From Bretschneidera sinensis (Eukaryota; Streptophyta; Magnoliopsida; Brassicales; Akaniaceae), in assembly GCA_023935145.1 (NCBI GenBank), contig CM043701.1, forward strand, positions 70,324,317 through 70,388,316: 64,000 bases of DNA. The letters run 5' to 3'. The stretch's first letter is position 1. Every line of letters begins with the position of its first letter. Positions 43,293 through 54,206 of the stretch are shown here, piece by piece. A program made the position numbers and the translations under genes. The notes under the pieces are model-generated. The model was not told the origin of the DNA. It made no database searches and saw only the letters and a list, made by a program, of their open reading frames with translations.

Positions 43293-44430
43293 ATGGCTTT
43301 GAATTTTGTTGTTGAGAAGTATGATGGAAAGGGAGATTTTTCCCTATAGAAGCGGAAGATCAAGGGTATTCGTATGCAACAGAAAGTTGACTTGGCTATT
43401 GGAGAAGATGATGTTTTTCCAGAAAGTATCACGGAGGACCAGTGGATTGAAATGAAGAAGATGGCTTACAGCACCATTTTCTTGCACATGTCGGATGGTG
43501 TCACAAGGGAGTGCAGAGACTCGGAAGATCCGGCTATCATATGGAAGAAACTAAATGATTTGTTTCTTACCAAAACTCTCTCTAACAAGATTTATCTTCT
43601 TAAAAGAATCTTTGCTTTTAAATTGGATCCTAATAAAGAGTTGTAAGATAATATTGATGTCTTTAATAAACTAGCTCCTAGTTGTAGTATTAAATTCCCG
43701 GATGAACAATTGGCTGTTATTTTGTTAAACTCTCTTCCTGATTGCTTTGATAATCTGATTAATGCTATTGAGTATGGAAGAGATACTTGAACTATCAAGA
43801 TTGTGATCAATGCCATAAGGGCTTATGATTTCAAATCCAAGATGAGGGAGGCATCAAGGGGAGAAGGTTTGTTCATAAGAGGAAGGCCAGTAACTCAGAA
43901 TGGCAGTAGCACTCATGGCAACTACCGAGAGAAATCAAGAGGTAGAGGATAGAACCACGGGAGATCTTATTCCAAGACAAGACTTGGAGAAGGAAAGATA
44001 TGCTTCTACTACAACAAAGAGGGAAATTTCAAGAAAGATTGTAAGAAGAAGATGTGGGATGAGAGAAGAAGCCATACCGACAATGGAGAGGCTTCGATTG
44101 CCAAAGGAGAACAGCAAGATAATGTGCTTATTGTGTGCTCAAATGTGAGCAGGAGGCAAGGCAGTGAGAAGTGGATTCTGGATTGCGGGTGCACTTATCA
44201 CATGTGCCCTCACAAGGAATGGTTCAAGAATTTCAAGGAGATCAATGATGGAAGGGTCTTCTTGGGGAATGACAATTCTTGCCAAGTGAGGGGGATATGA
44301 GACATCCAGTTGAGGATGTTTGATGGAGTCACAAGGCTGCTGCAAAATGTGAGGTATCTTCCAGATTCGAAGAGGAATTTGATCTCATTGGGGCAGGTAG
44401 ATTTTTGGGGTATTCTTGCAAAGTAAAAGG
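43293..44430 (+). pseudogene. Copia B gag and protease, broken
   Basis: ATG at 43293 (MALNFVVEKYDGKGDF). The first Trp of the SLWKRKIK region is TAG. Further stops occur near 43645 (after NKEL) and 43788, and a stop in a frame-shifted stretch near 43949. The knuckle reads CFYYNKEGNFKKDC: second Cys to Tyr (as in copia A) and His to Asn. The protease motif is WILDCGCTYHM, D-S-G turned to D-C-G. A TGA interrupts QVRGI near 44298. Frame is lost near 44430. Confidence 0.9.
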
Positions 44431-44444
44431 GAGGAAAGGTCAAG

Positions 44445-45715
44445 GTGACCAAGAGATCTTTGGTAGTGATCAAAGCAGTAAGAAACGATGGACTCTATGA
44501 GATGATCGGAGAGACAGAAATCAATGATCAAGCAGTAAGCTTGATGGCTGAGATGGATAGGGTAGCCCTTTGGCACACTCGCTTGGGATATATGACCGAA
44601 AAAGGCCTGCAAGTTCTTAGCAAGGATGGTTTACTTGGAGGAGACAAAGTAGAGAAACTGGATTTCTATGAGAGTTACATTCTTGGGAAGCAACACCAGG
44701 TCAGCTTCAACACCAGAGTGCACAAGTCTAAGGGCATTCTTGACTACATTCATTCAGACCTTTAGGGACCAACAAGAACACCAACACAGGGAGGTAACTT
44801 TTACTTTCTGTCTTTAATTGATGATTATTCAAGAAAAATGTGGGTTTATTTACTTAGAAATAAATCAGATGCCTTGAATAAATTTGTTGTGTGGAAGAAG
44901 TTGTTGGAGACTCAAACGGGTAGGGTAGTTAAGGCTTTACGAACCGATAATGGCTTAGAATTTTGCAATAAGAATTTTGATAAATTCTGTGAATTAAATG
45001 GCATTCTAAGACATAGAACGGTTGTAAAAACATCTCAGCAAAATGGAGTTGATGAGAGGATGAATAGAACCCTATAGAAAAGGTTAGATGCATGTTAATA
45101 GGATCCGGTTTACCAAAATATTTTTGGGGAGAAGCTGTGGCTACAGCTGCATACTTGGTTAATAGATCACCCTCTAGAACTTTAGAGCTCAAGACTCCCA
45201 TAGAGATGTGGAGTGGAAAACCCCCTGAATTAAGCAACCTTAGGACTTTTGGGTGTGCTTCATATACACATCAAAAGGATGATAAACTTAGCCCAAGGTC
45301 TAGAAAATGTGTATTTCTAGGGTATGGTGATAGGGTTAAGGGATATAGGTTGTGGTCCTTAGAAAAGAAGGGCATGAAACTTATAATAAGTAGGGATGTT
45401 ATTTTTAATGAATTGTTATTTCCCTACTTGGAGAAAACTAACCCTGCAGGGCCTAGTGAGCAAACCAGTCTGAAATTTATAGAGCATTGCATCAAGGAGA
45501 ATTCGGTTCAGGTAGAGAAAGGAAGGCAAGAGAGTTCAGACCAGGTAGAGCCTATTAATGAAGGCCATGCTCATGGCACTCAAGAGGAGGCTGAACTAGA
45601 AGAGGTTGATGCAGTAAGTCAGAATGACTACCGGCTCACAAGGGATCGGGAAAGGAGGGTTGTGAGACCACCTTTGAGATATGAGTTTGCGGATGCTAAT
45701 GTAGCAGCTCCTTAG
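44445..45715 (+). pseudogene. Copia B integrase, broken
   Basis: Pre-integrase zinc domain (LWHTRLGYMTEKG with one His kept; FYESYILGKQH with both Cys lost), core with D in IHSDL, D in RTDNGLEFCNK and the third acidic position as D in NGVDERMNRT (family E). TAG stops at 44763 and near 45075. The C-terminal part (GEAVATAAYLVNRSPSRT, KCVFLGYGDRVKGYRLW) is open in 45092-45715 and runs into a Glu-rich linker. Ends with AAP-stop at the deletion described next. Confidence 0.9.
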
Positions 45716-46940
45716 ACAGAATGAGAGATCGGGAAAGGAGGGTTGTGAGACCATTTACATGAGGCAACCCGAAGGCTATGAGAAAGGAAGGCAGGGAGAG
45801 TTGGTCCACAAATTGAACAAATCTCTCTATCACCTGAAGCAATCACCTCGGCAATGGAATAAGAGGTTTGATTCCTTTGTAATCAGCTTGGGTTTCATGA
45901 GGAGCTACTATGATTCGTGCTTATACTTCAAGGGGCAGAAGGTTGAGGAAGTGGTGATCATCCTCATCTATGTTGATGATATGTTGCTGGTTGGGAGCAG
46001 CATGAAGAGGATAAGGAAATTGAAGGCTCAACTCAGTGAGAACTTTGAGATGAAGGATCTTGGCCATCCACAGAAGATCCTTGGGATATGTATCATCCGA
46101 TAAAGGGAGAGAAACAGATTGAAGATCTCTCAAACTTCCTACATAGAGAAGATAATATCTAAGTTCTCTATGGAAGATAGCAAACCAGTGAAGGTTCCCC
46201 TTGCTGGTCATTTCAAGCTCTCCAGCGATCAATGTCCGAGATCGGAGGTGGAGAAGAAGGAAATGGAAAAAGTCCCTTATTCTAGTGCTGTTGGTTTTGT
46301 TATGTTCACCATGGTAAGCACTAGACCTGATATTGCTTATGCAATAAGTGTTCTCGACAGGTTTATGAGTAATCCCGAAAAGGAGCATTGGCTTGGGATG
46401 AAGTGGTTGCTGAGGTATTTAAAGGGAATCCCATAAGTAGGGCTGGTTTATGAGAAGAGGAGTAAGTCCATCTACCTTAAGGGTTTTGCAGATTCGGACT
46501 ATGGAGCAGACCGGGATAAAAGGAGATCGATTACCTCCTACTTCTTCAACTTAAACAGATGTTGTGTAGGTTGGAAGGCTCAATTGCAGCCAGTGGTAGC
46601 ACTCTCAACAATCGAGGCTGAGTGCATAGCGGCTACGAAGGCCATTAAAGAGGCTATATGGTGCAAAGGGTTACTGGAAGAGTTGAAGGTACTGGAGGAG
46701 CAGGTTGTGGTGTTTTTGGATAGTCAAAGTGCATTGTACTTGTGTAAAAATTCGGTCTTCCATGAGAGGACAAAGCACATGGATGTTCGGTATCATTTCA
46801 TTCGGGAAAATGTTACGAAAGGATGCATCCATGTGGACAAGGTAGCCACAGAAGAAAACCTTGCAGATTTAGGTACTAAAGTTCTACCTCTAAGTAAGTT
46901 CAATCATTGCCTTAGACTACTTAGGATTGTAGTCGATTGA
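45716..46940 (+). pseudogene. Copia B reverse transcriptase (C-terminal half) and RNase H
   Basis: The sequence resumes at MRQPEGYEKGRQGELVH, so the RT fingers and first catalytic Asp are missing. The direct repeat ATCGGGAAAGGAGGGTTGTG (45646-45665 and 45729-45748) brackets the break. The YVDD box is at 45969-45980. A TAA after GICIIR (46101-46103) and another after LKGIP interrupt RT. RNase H: SDYGADRDKRRS, VALSTIEAECIAATKA, then FLDSQSALYLC and HIDVRYHFIRE-like KHMDVRYHFIRE. The natural stop follows RIVVD at 46938-46940. Confidence 0.9.
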
Positions 46941-47020
46941 TTGATGACTCAAGATGAGTTTAGATCCTGAAGTTCTCTACACAATGGTTCGGGTTTAAAC
47001 ACTTAGACAAAGGTAGAGAT

Positions 47021-47975
47021 TATTGATATTTTTCTAAGGTTTAGACATGGTTTAAACATGGTTAAAGTTTAAACCAAGGTTGGAAAATAAATTTCAGCAC
47101 GTTAAAGATGTGCACACAAGTGTGTGCGGCACCTTAGAGCAAGGCAACAGTAGGCACACTAGTGTGTGCGCCTAAGCACACAAGCTGGAAAATATGTGCA
47201 TCAGGTCAGGCTGCGATCCAACTTTATCCAAGCCATAGCGCACAACATGGAGGAATGCTGGAGGAAGGCCAGGCCACGACGCACCCTACCCCAAGCCGCG
47301 GCATGCAGAGTGGTAGCAAGTGTGCCCTGTTTCAGGCCGCACCCTGAAGGCACACCAAGGCTAGTTTTTCAGCCTTATGTTGAGTGCATGGATGCAAGAT
47401 CAAAATGCATAGCTTGACTAAAGAATGATCAAAGGCCATGGTTGAGTGGTCATCAAGATTTAAGGGTGGAGATTGACTCTCAAGATTGGACAAGAAGTTG
47501 GTGCACTATATAAAAGAGTCACCTAGCTTCATTCTCAAAAATATTGTGACATAATTTGAGATCAATTGTAAAGAGTGATAGACATACAAGAGAGAATTGT
47601 GTGAGAGTTCAAAGACACAAAACACAAGAGGGACTCATTGTAGTGAGGCTGGTTGTAAAGAGAGAGTAGTATAGATTTGATAGAGAGCATTGTAATAGTT
47701 CTTATCATCTTATTTCTTCTCTTCTTGGTTTCTTCATGAACTTGAGGTTTCTTAGATAGGGTTGCTGTATTATAAAGAACCATTGATTTAGTGCAGAGAG
47801 TTCAAAGGAACTCACGGGGATGTAGACTATTGCTGAACCTCGATAACAAATCGCTTGTTTTATTTCTTTCTTTGATTTTTGTTCCCGTTTTCGATTCCAA
47901 ATCTTTACAAGTCATTCTAGACTTGGGTGTTTGGAAGATCACCACCTGGGAATCTTGTCAAGGTGATTTCCAACA
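47021..47975 (+). repeat. Copia B 3' LTR (955 bp)
   Basis: Starts TATTGATA (TG mutated to TA) after the purine-rich AAAGGTAGAGAT, and ends TTTCCAACA then TSD ACCTG. TATATAAA at 47507-47514. Confidence 0.93.
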
Positions 47976-48907
47976 ACCTGGTTCATTTTTAGTTTTATGA
48001 GAGCCTATCATCTGACTGCAATAGGCCGGGGGTCTTATCCTCATCAGTTCAGGGCAAGTATATCGATGTGACCTCTACAGATATAGTTGCTGCTCTTCAT
48101 TGTTGTGATGAGTCCCCTCCTGAGGACACCCAGATGGATGAGTAGCCAGAGTCCTTTTCACTGTCCACCATCGTTGAGGACATATATGTTGGGTAGTATG
48201 CCAATCGGAACAAAAAGGCGGGAAACTAGTCTAAGTTGCCTCCACGACTCTGGCTCGTGGATTCCATTCTTCAGTAGAATCTGTGCCCATTGGGGCACAA
48301 GACCCAGAGGCGTGACCAATTTTTATAGGCATTATATGCATTCCACAGAAGCCACTGGTACTCCATCCCTACTATCATTTGGATCCAGCTGCATAAGTTA
48401 TGGGACCACATCCATGCACACCAGGTCACCATGGCTAATGCATGGGGGCTCCCATTCTTGTTCCTCCTTAACAACATCTTTAAGAAAAAAGGGATTAAGG
48501 GCTCCTCCATCGATGGACCAGTCCAAGACCACCCATTCTTTGGGAAGAGCCAGTGGACCCTGAGTCAATCATACATGCCTCGAGGACTCCGGGGGCAGGC
48601 ACCAACTGCAGAGGGAGTAGTAGATGATCCTATAGAGATAGAGGACCTTGTAGCCAACCCGACTTGGGAGGAGGATCATTCGGACATGGGACCCACAGGG
48701 TACCAACGTATTCTTGATAAGATGTCCTCTTTTCAGTTTGAGCTCTCTGATATTCGATGAGAGGATCGAGAGGCTACATTACTAGTGCATCAGCGCATCG
48801 ATGGTTTGGAGGCACACTTTACGAGGCAGAAAGCGATGGTCTAAGCCATTCTTGATAGACTACCTCCCGCCCCTTACATCTCATAGTTTGCACCACCTGG
48901 AGACTAG
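47976..48907 (+). pseudogene. E ORF3, C-terminal part
   Basis: Continues after copia B. The frame matching F ORF3 reads NRPGVLSSSVQGKYIDV, CDESPPEDTQMDE, stop, LSTIVEDIYVG, LPPRLWLVDSILQ, then CPLGHKTQRRDQFL and an open C-terminus (NIFKKKGIKGSSID, EEDHSDMGPTGYQRIL) ending near 48907 after AILDRLPPAP. Several stops. The C-terminal Glu/Gln-rich stretch may form a coiled coil. Function unknown. Confidence 0.8.
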
Positions 48908-50295
48908 CAGTGAGAGAGGTGCACCGTTTGGTTGAAGACGTAAAACTTAGCGCTCATGGGAGGCACCCCATAGTATATCCTTTTCTTTTTCATATTTCTC
49001 ACATTTCTTGTTAGTATTTATTTTTATAACTGTTTACTATTAATATCTCTTGTTTTATGGTATTACGTTTGTTTTTCTTTTTCAGGGACAATGTGTGTGC
49101 ATCAGTTCAAGTTTGGGGGTGTGCTACGAGTTATGCCAGCCAACTAGTTCTCCATCTCCCAGGTTATATCTTTCCATGTTGTTCACACGTTGGGGACAAT
49201 GTGTAGTTTAAGTTTGGGGGTATGGGAGACACACTCACACACATTTTGTCATAGTATTTTTGTATTATTATTGAAAAGATAAATATATGTTCATATTGTT
49301 CTAAAACTTTTGGTTGATCTAAACGAATATTGTGATAAGATTTCATCAGTAAGCTTAAAATCTAGAACATATCGTCTAAATAATAAAGTTTTAAAAAGTT
49401 TAATTACTTACTTGAAGGCATTTAAGAAATCACAAGTTTGATCTAATCTGACACGAGCACATTAGCACATAATTGTGTGGGGTATAACATGTAATTCTAA
49501 TATGTATTTTTTCGTGGCTTAACTGTAACAAGATGACTTGTTAGATGAACACTTTGGCATAGAAAAATAGAAAAAAAAATAATTATTGCACAAAAAGAGA
49601 ATAAAATGCTCCTAATGATCATTAAATAAACCTTCCACTGAGTAACTAGACCTCTTGCCTCAGTAAGTAGTGAGTGTTCACGTCAAAAGGTGGGAAGTTT
49701 GCTCATAATGATCATTAAATAAACTTTCCACTGAGTAACTAGACCTCTTGCCTCAGTAAACAGTGAGTGTTCATGTCAAAATGTGGGAATTTTGCTTGGC
49801 AACATTAAGACCAATCAGTTTCGTAGCCTTTTTTACTCGAGTTAATAAGTCCTTAGGGGTGTCTTTACACCTAATGCCCTAAAACCATCTAGTTTAGGAG
49901 TCATTGGCTAAACACTCACTACATGGATCAATTAGAAAGCTTAAGGGAACTCAACATGGCAAAAATCTCATAATAAAAGAAAAGAAGAAAATAAAACTAT
50001 GCCATTATTGTTCATGCTACACATTGGAGTTATTTAGAAGCCTCGTCTTTTATGTGCTAGTTCACAACACACTAAGTCAGACTTGTGATGCCTTAACCAA
50101 CCTTATGTAAGTGATTAGATTTTAAAATTCTTATTCATTGTGAAGATGTGTTTATATTTTAAGCCTGCTCATGAATAAATATCATGGTTTTGTGTGTGAC
50201 CCAAATTTTTAGATATCATGAATGATGAATTTATCTTTGTTATTGTTTTTCAGTTAGTTTTTTGCTTTGTATTGCTAAGAGACTAGCAATATATA
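48908..50295 (+). other. E 3' non-coding region
   Basis: No coding sequence. Landmarks shared with A2, F and H: AGCGCTCATGGGAGGCACCC (48950-48969), two PPT-like AGTTTGGGGGT motifs (49106-49116 and 49209-49219), a CTGAGTAACTAGACCTCTTG block present twice (about 49635-49700 and 49730-49797), and a hairpin GGTGTCTTTACACC (49857-49870). Function unknown; conservation between families suggests an RNA or cDNA-synthesis role. Confidence 0.75.
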
Positions 50296-50307
50296 AGTTT
50301 GGGGGTG
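50296..50307 (+). other. E polypurine tract
   Basis: AGTTTGGGGGTG abutting TGATAAG of the 3' LTR. Confidence 0.92.
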
Positions 50308-51531
50308 TGATAAGTGCTTACATATTCATATTTAAGCCCCTTAATTTACATTTGTTAAGCTCTTAGTTTATGTATTTTATTCTATTGTACTTCATTTTTG
50401 TGTTTTTGTAGGTTCTTAGAGAAAATGAGACATTATCTGGTTTGGAGAACAAGAACTAGAAAAGCTGGAAACTGCACATAGTGCAATCGAGCACACCAAC
50501 ACTTGTGCGCACAAGAAAAAGGCTCGAGCGCACCAACATGAGATCGAGCGCACCCGTGTAGTAATACAACTGCACTTGTTTTAGAAAGTAGGGTTAGGGT
50601 TATGTTTTTCTAGCTAGGGTTTCTAAATGTCTTAAGACCCTATAAATAGACTTGTAAAACACAAAAGCAATATCTTCTTTTTAGTTTGAAGCTTTGGAGA
50701 CGAATTGACGACTCTTCTCCACAGTATTTTTTGGGTTTATTCTTTTCTCTTTAGTTTACATTATGAAGATGTGTAACATCACCACCATGTGTAACTAACT
50801 TACTAATAGTGCTCTACTGAAGCCCTAATTATGCTTTTCCATATATGAGTATTGTTACCTTTGCAATAGCTGTATTATGATGCTTTAATTGATTAATGCC
50901 TGTTTTATTGAATTCCTCATACGTGTTTGCCTGATCAACATATGCATGTGGTATGGATTAGTTAGTTAGATCAATTTGGATGACCAAGTCATGGGTCTGA
51001 CAATAGTAACAAAAGAAATCCACGCCGGATTCTTGGGTTAATCAACATAGGAAACCGGGAGTATATAACATGCCCTAGGTTTTCTGTGTTTATCGATTTT
51101 CACAGAACTTATGCTCTCTTAAAGAAGAACTTAGTATACACCATGCTAAATCCTTTAAGAAAGAAAAAAGTTAGAGTATACGTCATGCCTGACTCATAGC
51201 TTAGGGAAATCAATAGCTTAAGAAGTATACACCATGCCCTTATGTTGATAACATTAGGTATTCATAGTATGGTTAGAGCATCAGCACGTTACTTATTGAG
51301 AAAGTATGATTAGTGGTAGATATCAAAGCCCTATGTTTCTATCATTATTAAATTCAACATAAATATTTATTTCTATCATTTTATATTACGAAACTGATTC
51401 TAAAGCGAAATTCACTAATCCCTGTGGAGATAATCTCGCATTTGCACACTATGTTACTGTTGACCTTGTGTACTTGCAAGTAAAATTGTTCAAATATTTG
51501 CTTATTAATTTAGGTATCTTTTTGCACAACT
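50308..51531 (+). repeat. E 3' LTR (1224 bp)
   Basis: TGATAAGTGCTTACATATTC to TTTGCACAACT (family end CAACA, here degenerate). TATAAATA at 50641-50648; the motif block at 50481-50553 has fewer units than the 5' LTR. Followed by GTTGA, the probable partner of GTTCA at 16934. Confidence 0.9.
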
Positions 51532-52545
51532 GTTGACAATCCCTAGGTACATGATCTACCCCATTACACATAAAACAAGGTTCATGGGACTCTATCCTAG
51601 CAACTGGTTTGGGGGCTCTAGCATCCTTGGTTTTTAAAACCTTAATTTCCTTAGTTAGGACCTCTAAATGGGCTTTAAGGCTATCGTCTTCCTTAAGTTG
51701 ATAAATTCTAACGGTTTGGTTTCTCTTAGTACTTTCAATGGCATTGGGTCTCATCCAAATGTGGGCTTTTTTTGATAAGTCATCTAGAAAGTCTATGGCT
51801 TCGTTGGGATCTTTTTGAAGAAAATCTCCATTACACATCATTTCTATAAATTGCCTTTCCCTACTTAGAAGTCCATCATAGAAATAGCTAACTAACCACC
51901 AACTCTCATACACGTGGTGTGGACAAGAATTCCAAAGGTCTTTGAAACGTTCCCAAACTTGATATAAGGTTTCACTCTCTTTTTGTGCAAAGTTTGAGAT
52001 TTGTCTCTTGAGGTTATTAGTCTTATGGGTTGGGAAATACTTTTTGGAAGAAGGCTTATGTCATCTCATCCTAACTATCTATAGACCTAGGCCTTAACGA
52101 GTACAACTAAACCTTGGCATTATACTTAAGCGAAAAGGGGAAAAACCTAAGTTTGACGGTGTCTAACATATCGGCCCTACTTTGAAAGGTTGCTACTACT
52201 TCCTTAAATTCCCTAATATGGACATAGAGGTTTGCATTCTCTAATCCATGGAAAGTTGGTAGCAATTGGATCATCCTGGCTTAAACTCAGGTTGTTGAAC
52301 ATTAGAGGGGAACATGATACAAGATGGTGTGGCCCTTTGACTAGGGTGCAAGTAGTCCTTAAGTGTCTTAGCAACATTCTAATTGTTATTGTTGGCCATG
52401 TTAACAAAATTCTCTAAATTCTTATTTAGGTGTACACTATGATTTGATCTATGCGAGCTTTCACTATCGGACATGGAAGGAGAGGGTAACTCTACTTCGG
52501 GTCTTTTCATGAATCTACCTCGCTTATCTCTAAGTCTACGCATAC
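51532..52545 (-). pseudogene. D gag, N-terminal part with zinc knuckle
   Basis: ATG at 52543-52545 (MRRLRDKRGRFMKRP). Frames from 52545 leftwards match G gag: SPSMSDSESSHRSNHS, then a frameshifted gag domain, then the open piece 51913-51532 (MYESWWLVSYFYDGLLSRE, EMMCNGDFLQKDPNEAIDFL). The knuckle CFMCNGVDHVPRDC keeps all four ligands (about 51543-51584). Cut by E directly after it. Confidence 0.88.
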
Positions 52546-52757
52546 ACCAAAGGAATTAGAGGGGGGGCGAATAAAGAAAACAAAATAAAATTAAAACAGA
52601 AAGTCAAAACAAAGAGCAAAGGACAATGTTATTGTCTTCTCTCGAATTTGACAATCTCTTTATAATTAAGTGCAGTCCCCGACAACAGCATCAAAATTTG
52701 ATGACGCTCAAACTAACACGCGATTATTGTGTATAGCTGAGGTGTCGATCCCACGAG
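52546..52757 (-). other. D leader, PBS and inner end of 5' LTR
   Basis: PBS at 52676-52693, minus strand TGATGCTGTTGTCGGGGA, four mismatches to the tRNA-Asp complement, mostly C-to-T type. The LTR begins (plus strand) TGATGACGC at 52699 and matches the G LTR end in reverse. H interrupts it at 52757/52758; bases 52753-52757 (ACGAG) are the left TSD of H. Confidence 0.85.
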
Positions 52758-54021
52758 TGATGAGTCTTAAATATTGCATATTTTAGACCCTTAACTTATA
52801 CTTGTTATGCTCTTAGTTAGTAGTATTTTACTTCATTTTACGTTTTTCTTGTGTTTTGTGTGTTTTTACAGCTTTGTGGAGAAAGTGCAGCATTTCAGGT
52901 TGATTTGAAGCTTCTGGTGACATTGCGCTCGATCGCAACAGATATGCGATCGAGCGCACCAGCGCTCGAGCGCACCTGCCTTTGAACGAGCGCAAGGTCA
53001 ACATCCCACATCGAAATAATTGAAGTTCAGTGCATTTGCGATCGATCGCAGCAGACATGCGATCGAGCGCACATGAGATCGTGCGCACAAGACATGCGAT
53101 CGATCGTACCTGCGATCGATCGCACCACACTGCGATCGAGCGCACTCGGGCCTGTATCCCACATCGTTTCTGCAACCTGTTTTACTCCGGGTCTCCCCCT
53201 ATATAAACACCATTTGGCATCATAATCCAGTGTACAATTCCTAAGCCACTTTGGTGTTTACCGGTGGACGTCCGCTAGCATTCTGGTGGATCCCGAAGGC
53301 ATTGCTACCACGAGGGGAAGCGCCGCCCGTCAGCGAGTGGAATTTCTCCCATGTAAAGTTGTTTATTTATTTCTTTATATTCAGTTGTTTTAGTTTAAAT
53401 GTTTAGCACTTGTTATTATAGTTTTATAGTTATGAGTGGCTAGACTCTTCAGCTAAGGTTGAAGATGAAGCCCCGCCGTTGTTTGGCGTAGTAGTTCAGA
53501 TTTGCTTGTACAAATCTGACAATTTTTAGTATAAATGTTCTGTCAATTATTTGAGTTAATCTTATAATTGATTGAGTTTAAATTGTCTGTTGGATTTTCT
53601 TTGTGTTTCGTCTGATGGATACATTGAATGCTTTTCGATTAAATTGGATTCCCTTTGTGATTTGTTAAGAGCGGATACATTGGGTGCTTTTGGTTTAGTT
53701 GGGATATTCTTTGTTTTTTGTCTTATAGTTGGATTCATTGAATGTTTTGATAGGCTATATTTTTAGAACATGTATGCTTAACTTTGGTGGGGTGGATTCG
53801 GAAACCTTAGTGCTTTTTATTATTAGTTTTAAAATCAATTTAATTTAGTTTTAATTTATTTTACAAATTATCATTCAAAATTCGGAACTAGGTTAAGATA
53901 GAGTTAATTTAGATTGAAAATATACTTTCACAACGCAATTCCCTGTGGATTCGACCTCGCACTTGCACACGCTATATTGCAAACGACTCGTGCGCTTGCG
54001 AGTAATTTAAAACTCACAACA
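52758..54021 (+). repeat. H 5' LTR (1264 bp)
   Basis: TGATGAGTCTTAAATATTGC to CTCACAACA. The R/U5 part (53590-53760) has three imperfect repeats of about 55 bp (each with a CTTTGTG/T element and a GGAT(A/T)CATTGAATG or GGATACATTGGGTG element). The 3' copy is almost identical. Confidence 0.97.
52924..53207 (+). promoter_or_regulatory. H 5' LTR U3 promoter: ten-unit palindromic CpG array and TATA box
   Basis: TATATAAA at 53200-53207. Upstream, units of TGCG[A/C]TCGA[T/G]CGCA occur at 52924, 52945, 52961, 53037, 53058, 53095, 53111 and 53131, with degenerate ones near 52984 and 53074. Units at 53037 and 53111 are perfect 14-bp palindromes. The array ends about 55 bp before the TATA box. The same array is in the 3' LTR (58958-59181, TATA 59234-59241). 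Confidence 0.75.
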
Positions 54022-54027
54022 AGTTTT

Positions 54028-54045
54028 TGGCGCCGTTGCCGGGGA
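54028..54045 (+). other. H primer-binding site (perfect tRNA-Asp match)
   Basis: TGGCGCCGTTGCCGGGGA, complementary over 18 bases to the plant tRNA-Asp 3' end (including CCA), six bases after the LTR. Confidence 0.95.
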
Positions 54046-54206
54046 ATTGTTTTGTTTGTGAAAATTTTTAGTCTGAATTGATTTTATTTTTCTACTAGTT
54101 AATTTAATTTAAAAAAATAATAAAAAAATAAAAAAATTTTGAGTTTTGTATTTGCTTTATTCTGTTGCTTCTACTGGTTAGTATCTCATTATTTTTCTGT
54201 TAGTGT

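Larger units (their letters stand above)
42123..47975 (+). mobile_element. Copia B, Tork/Tnt1-like Ty1/copia element, complete ends, 5853 bp
   Basis: Begins TGTTGATA, ends TTTCCAACA, TSD ACCTG on both sides, inside ORF3 of E. LTRs of 936 and 955 bp, a single tRNA-iMet PBS, and gag-PR-IN-RT-RNase H order. It has several stops and a deletion of the N-terminal half of RT. The same family as copia A. Confidence 0.95.
16939..51531 (+). mobile_element. E, Athila-like family 3 element, carrying three nested insertions
   Basis: Plus-strand element with LTRs at 16939-18229 and 50308-51531, a PBS at 18236 and a PPT at 50296. Its own sequence is 16939-19659, 26427-27057, 37445-42122 and 47976-51531, about 12 kb. 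The rest is F, G and copia B. Gag reads through the F site (KQRNS then QQTAHS) and the G site (LLKKLP then PKLKDSG), and ORF3 through the copia B site (STAYT), each with a 5-bp duplication (ACTCC, CTACC, ACCTG). It lies in gag of D, with TSD GTTCA/GTTGA. The LTRs differ by several percent plus indels, so it is old. All genes are broken. Confidence 0.92.

Noticed and set aside
52924..53144. Regularly spaced palindromic repeats resembling a CRISPR array
   Set aside because: Spacing is irregular, units are 14 bp and the context is a plant LTR promoter. No cas genes.
52828..53175. A 115-codon minus-strand reading frame repeated identically in the other H LTR (58862-59209)
   Set aside because: It translates the palindromic array and surrounding U3 (SIAVWCDRS/SIACLVRT-type repeats). 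Identity between copies only reflects that both are young LTRs; similar frames in A2 and F LTRs are not conserved as protein.
53572..53766. 65-residue hydrophobic frame repeated in both H LTRs (59606-59800)
   Set aside because: It lies on the imperfect R/U5 repeats; A2 does not conserve it as a protein. Probably non-coding LTR sequence.
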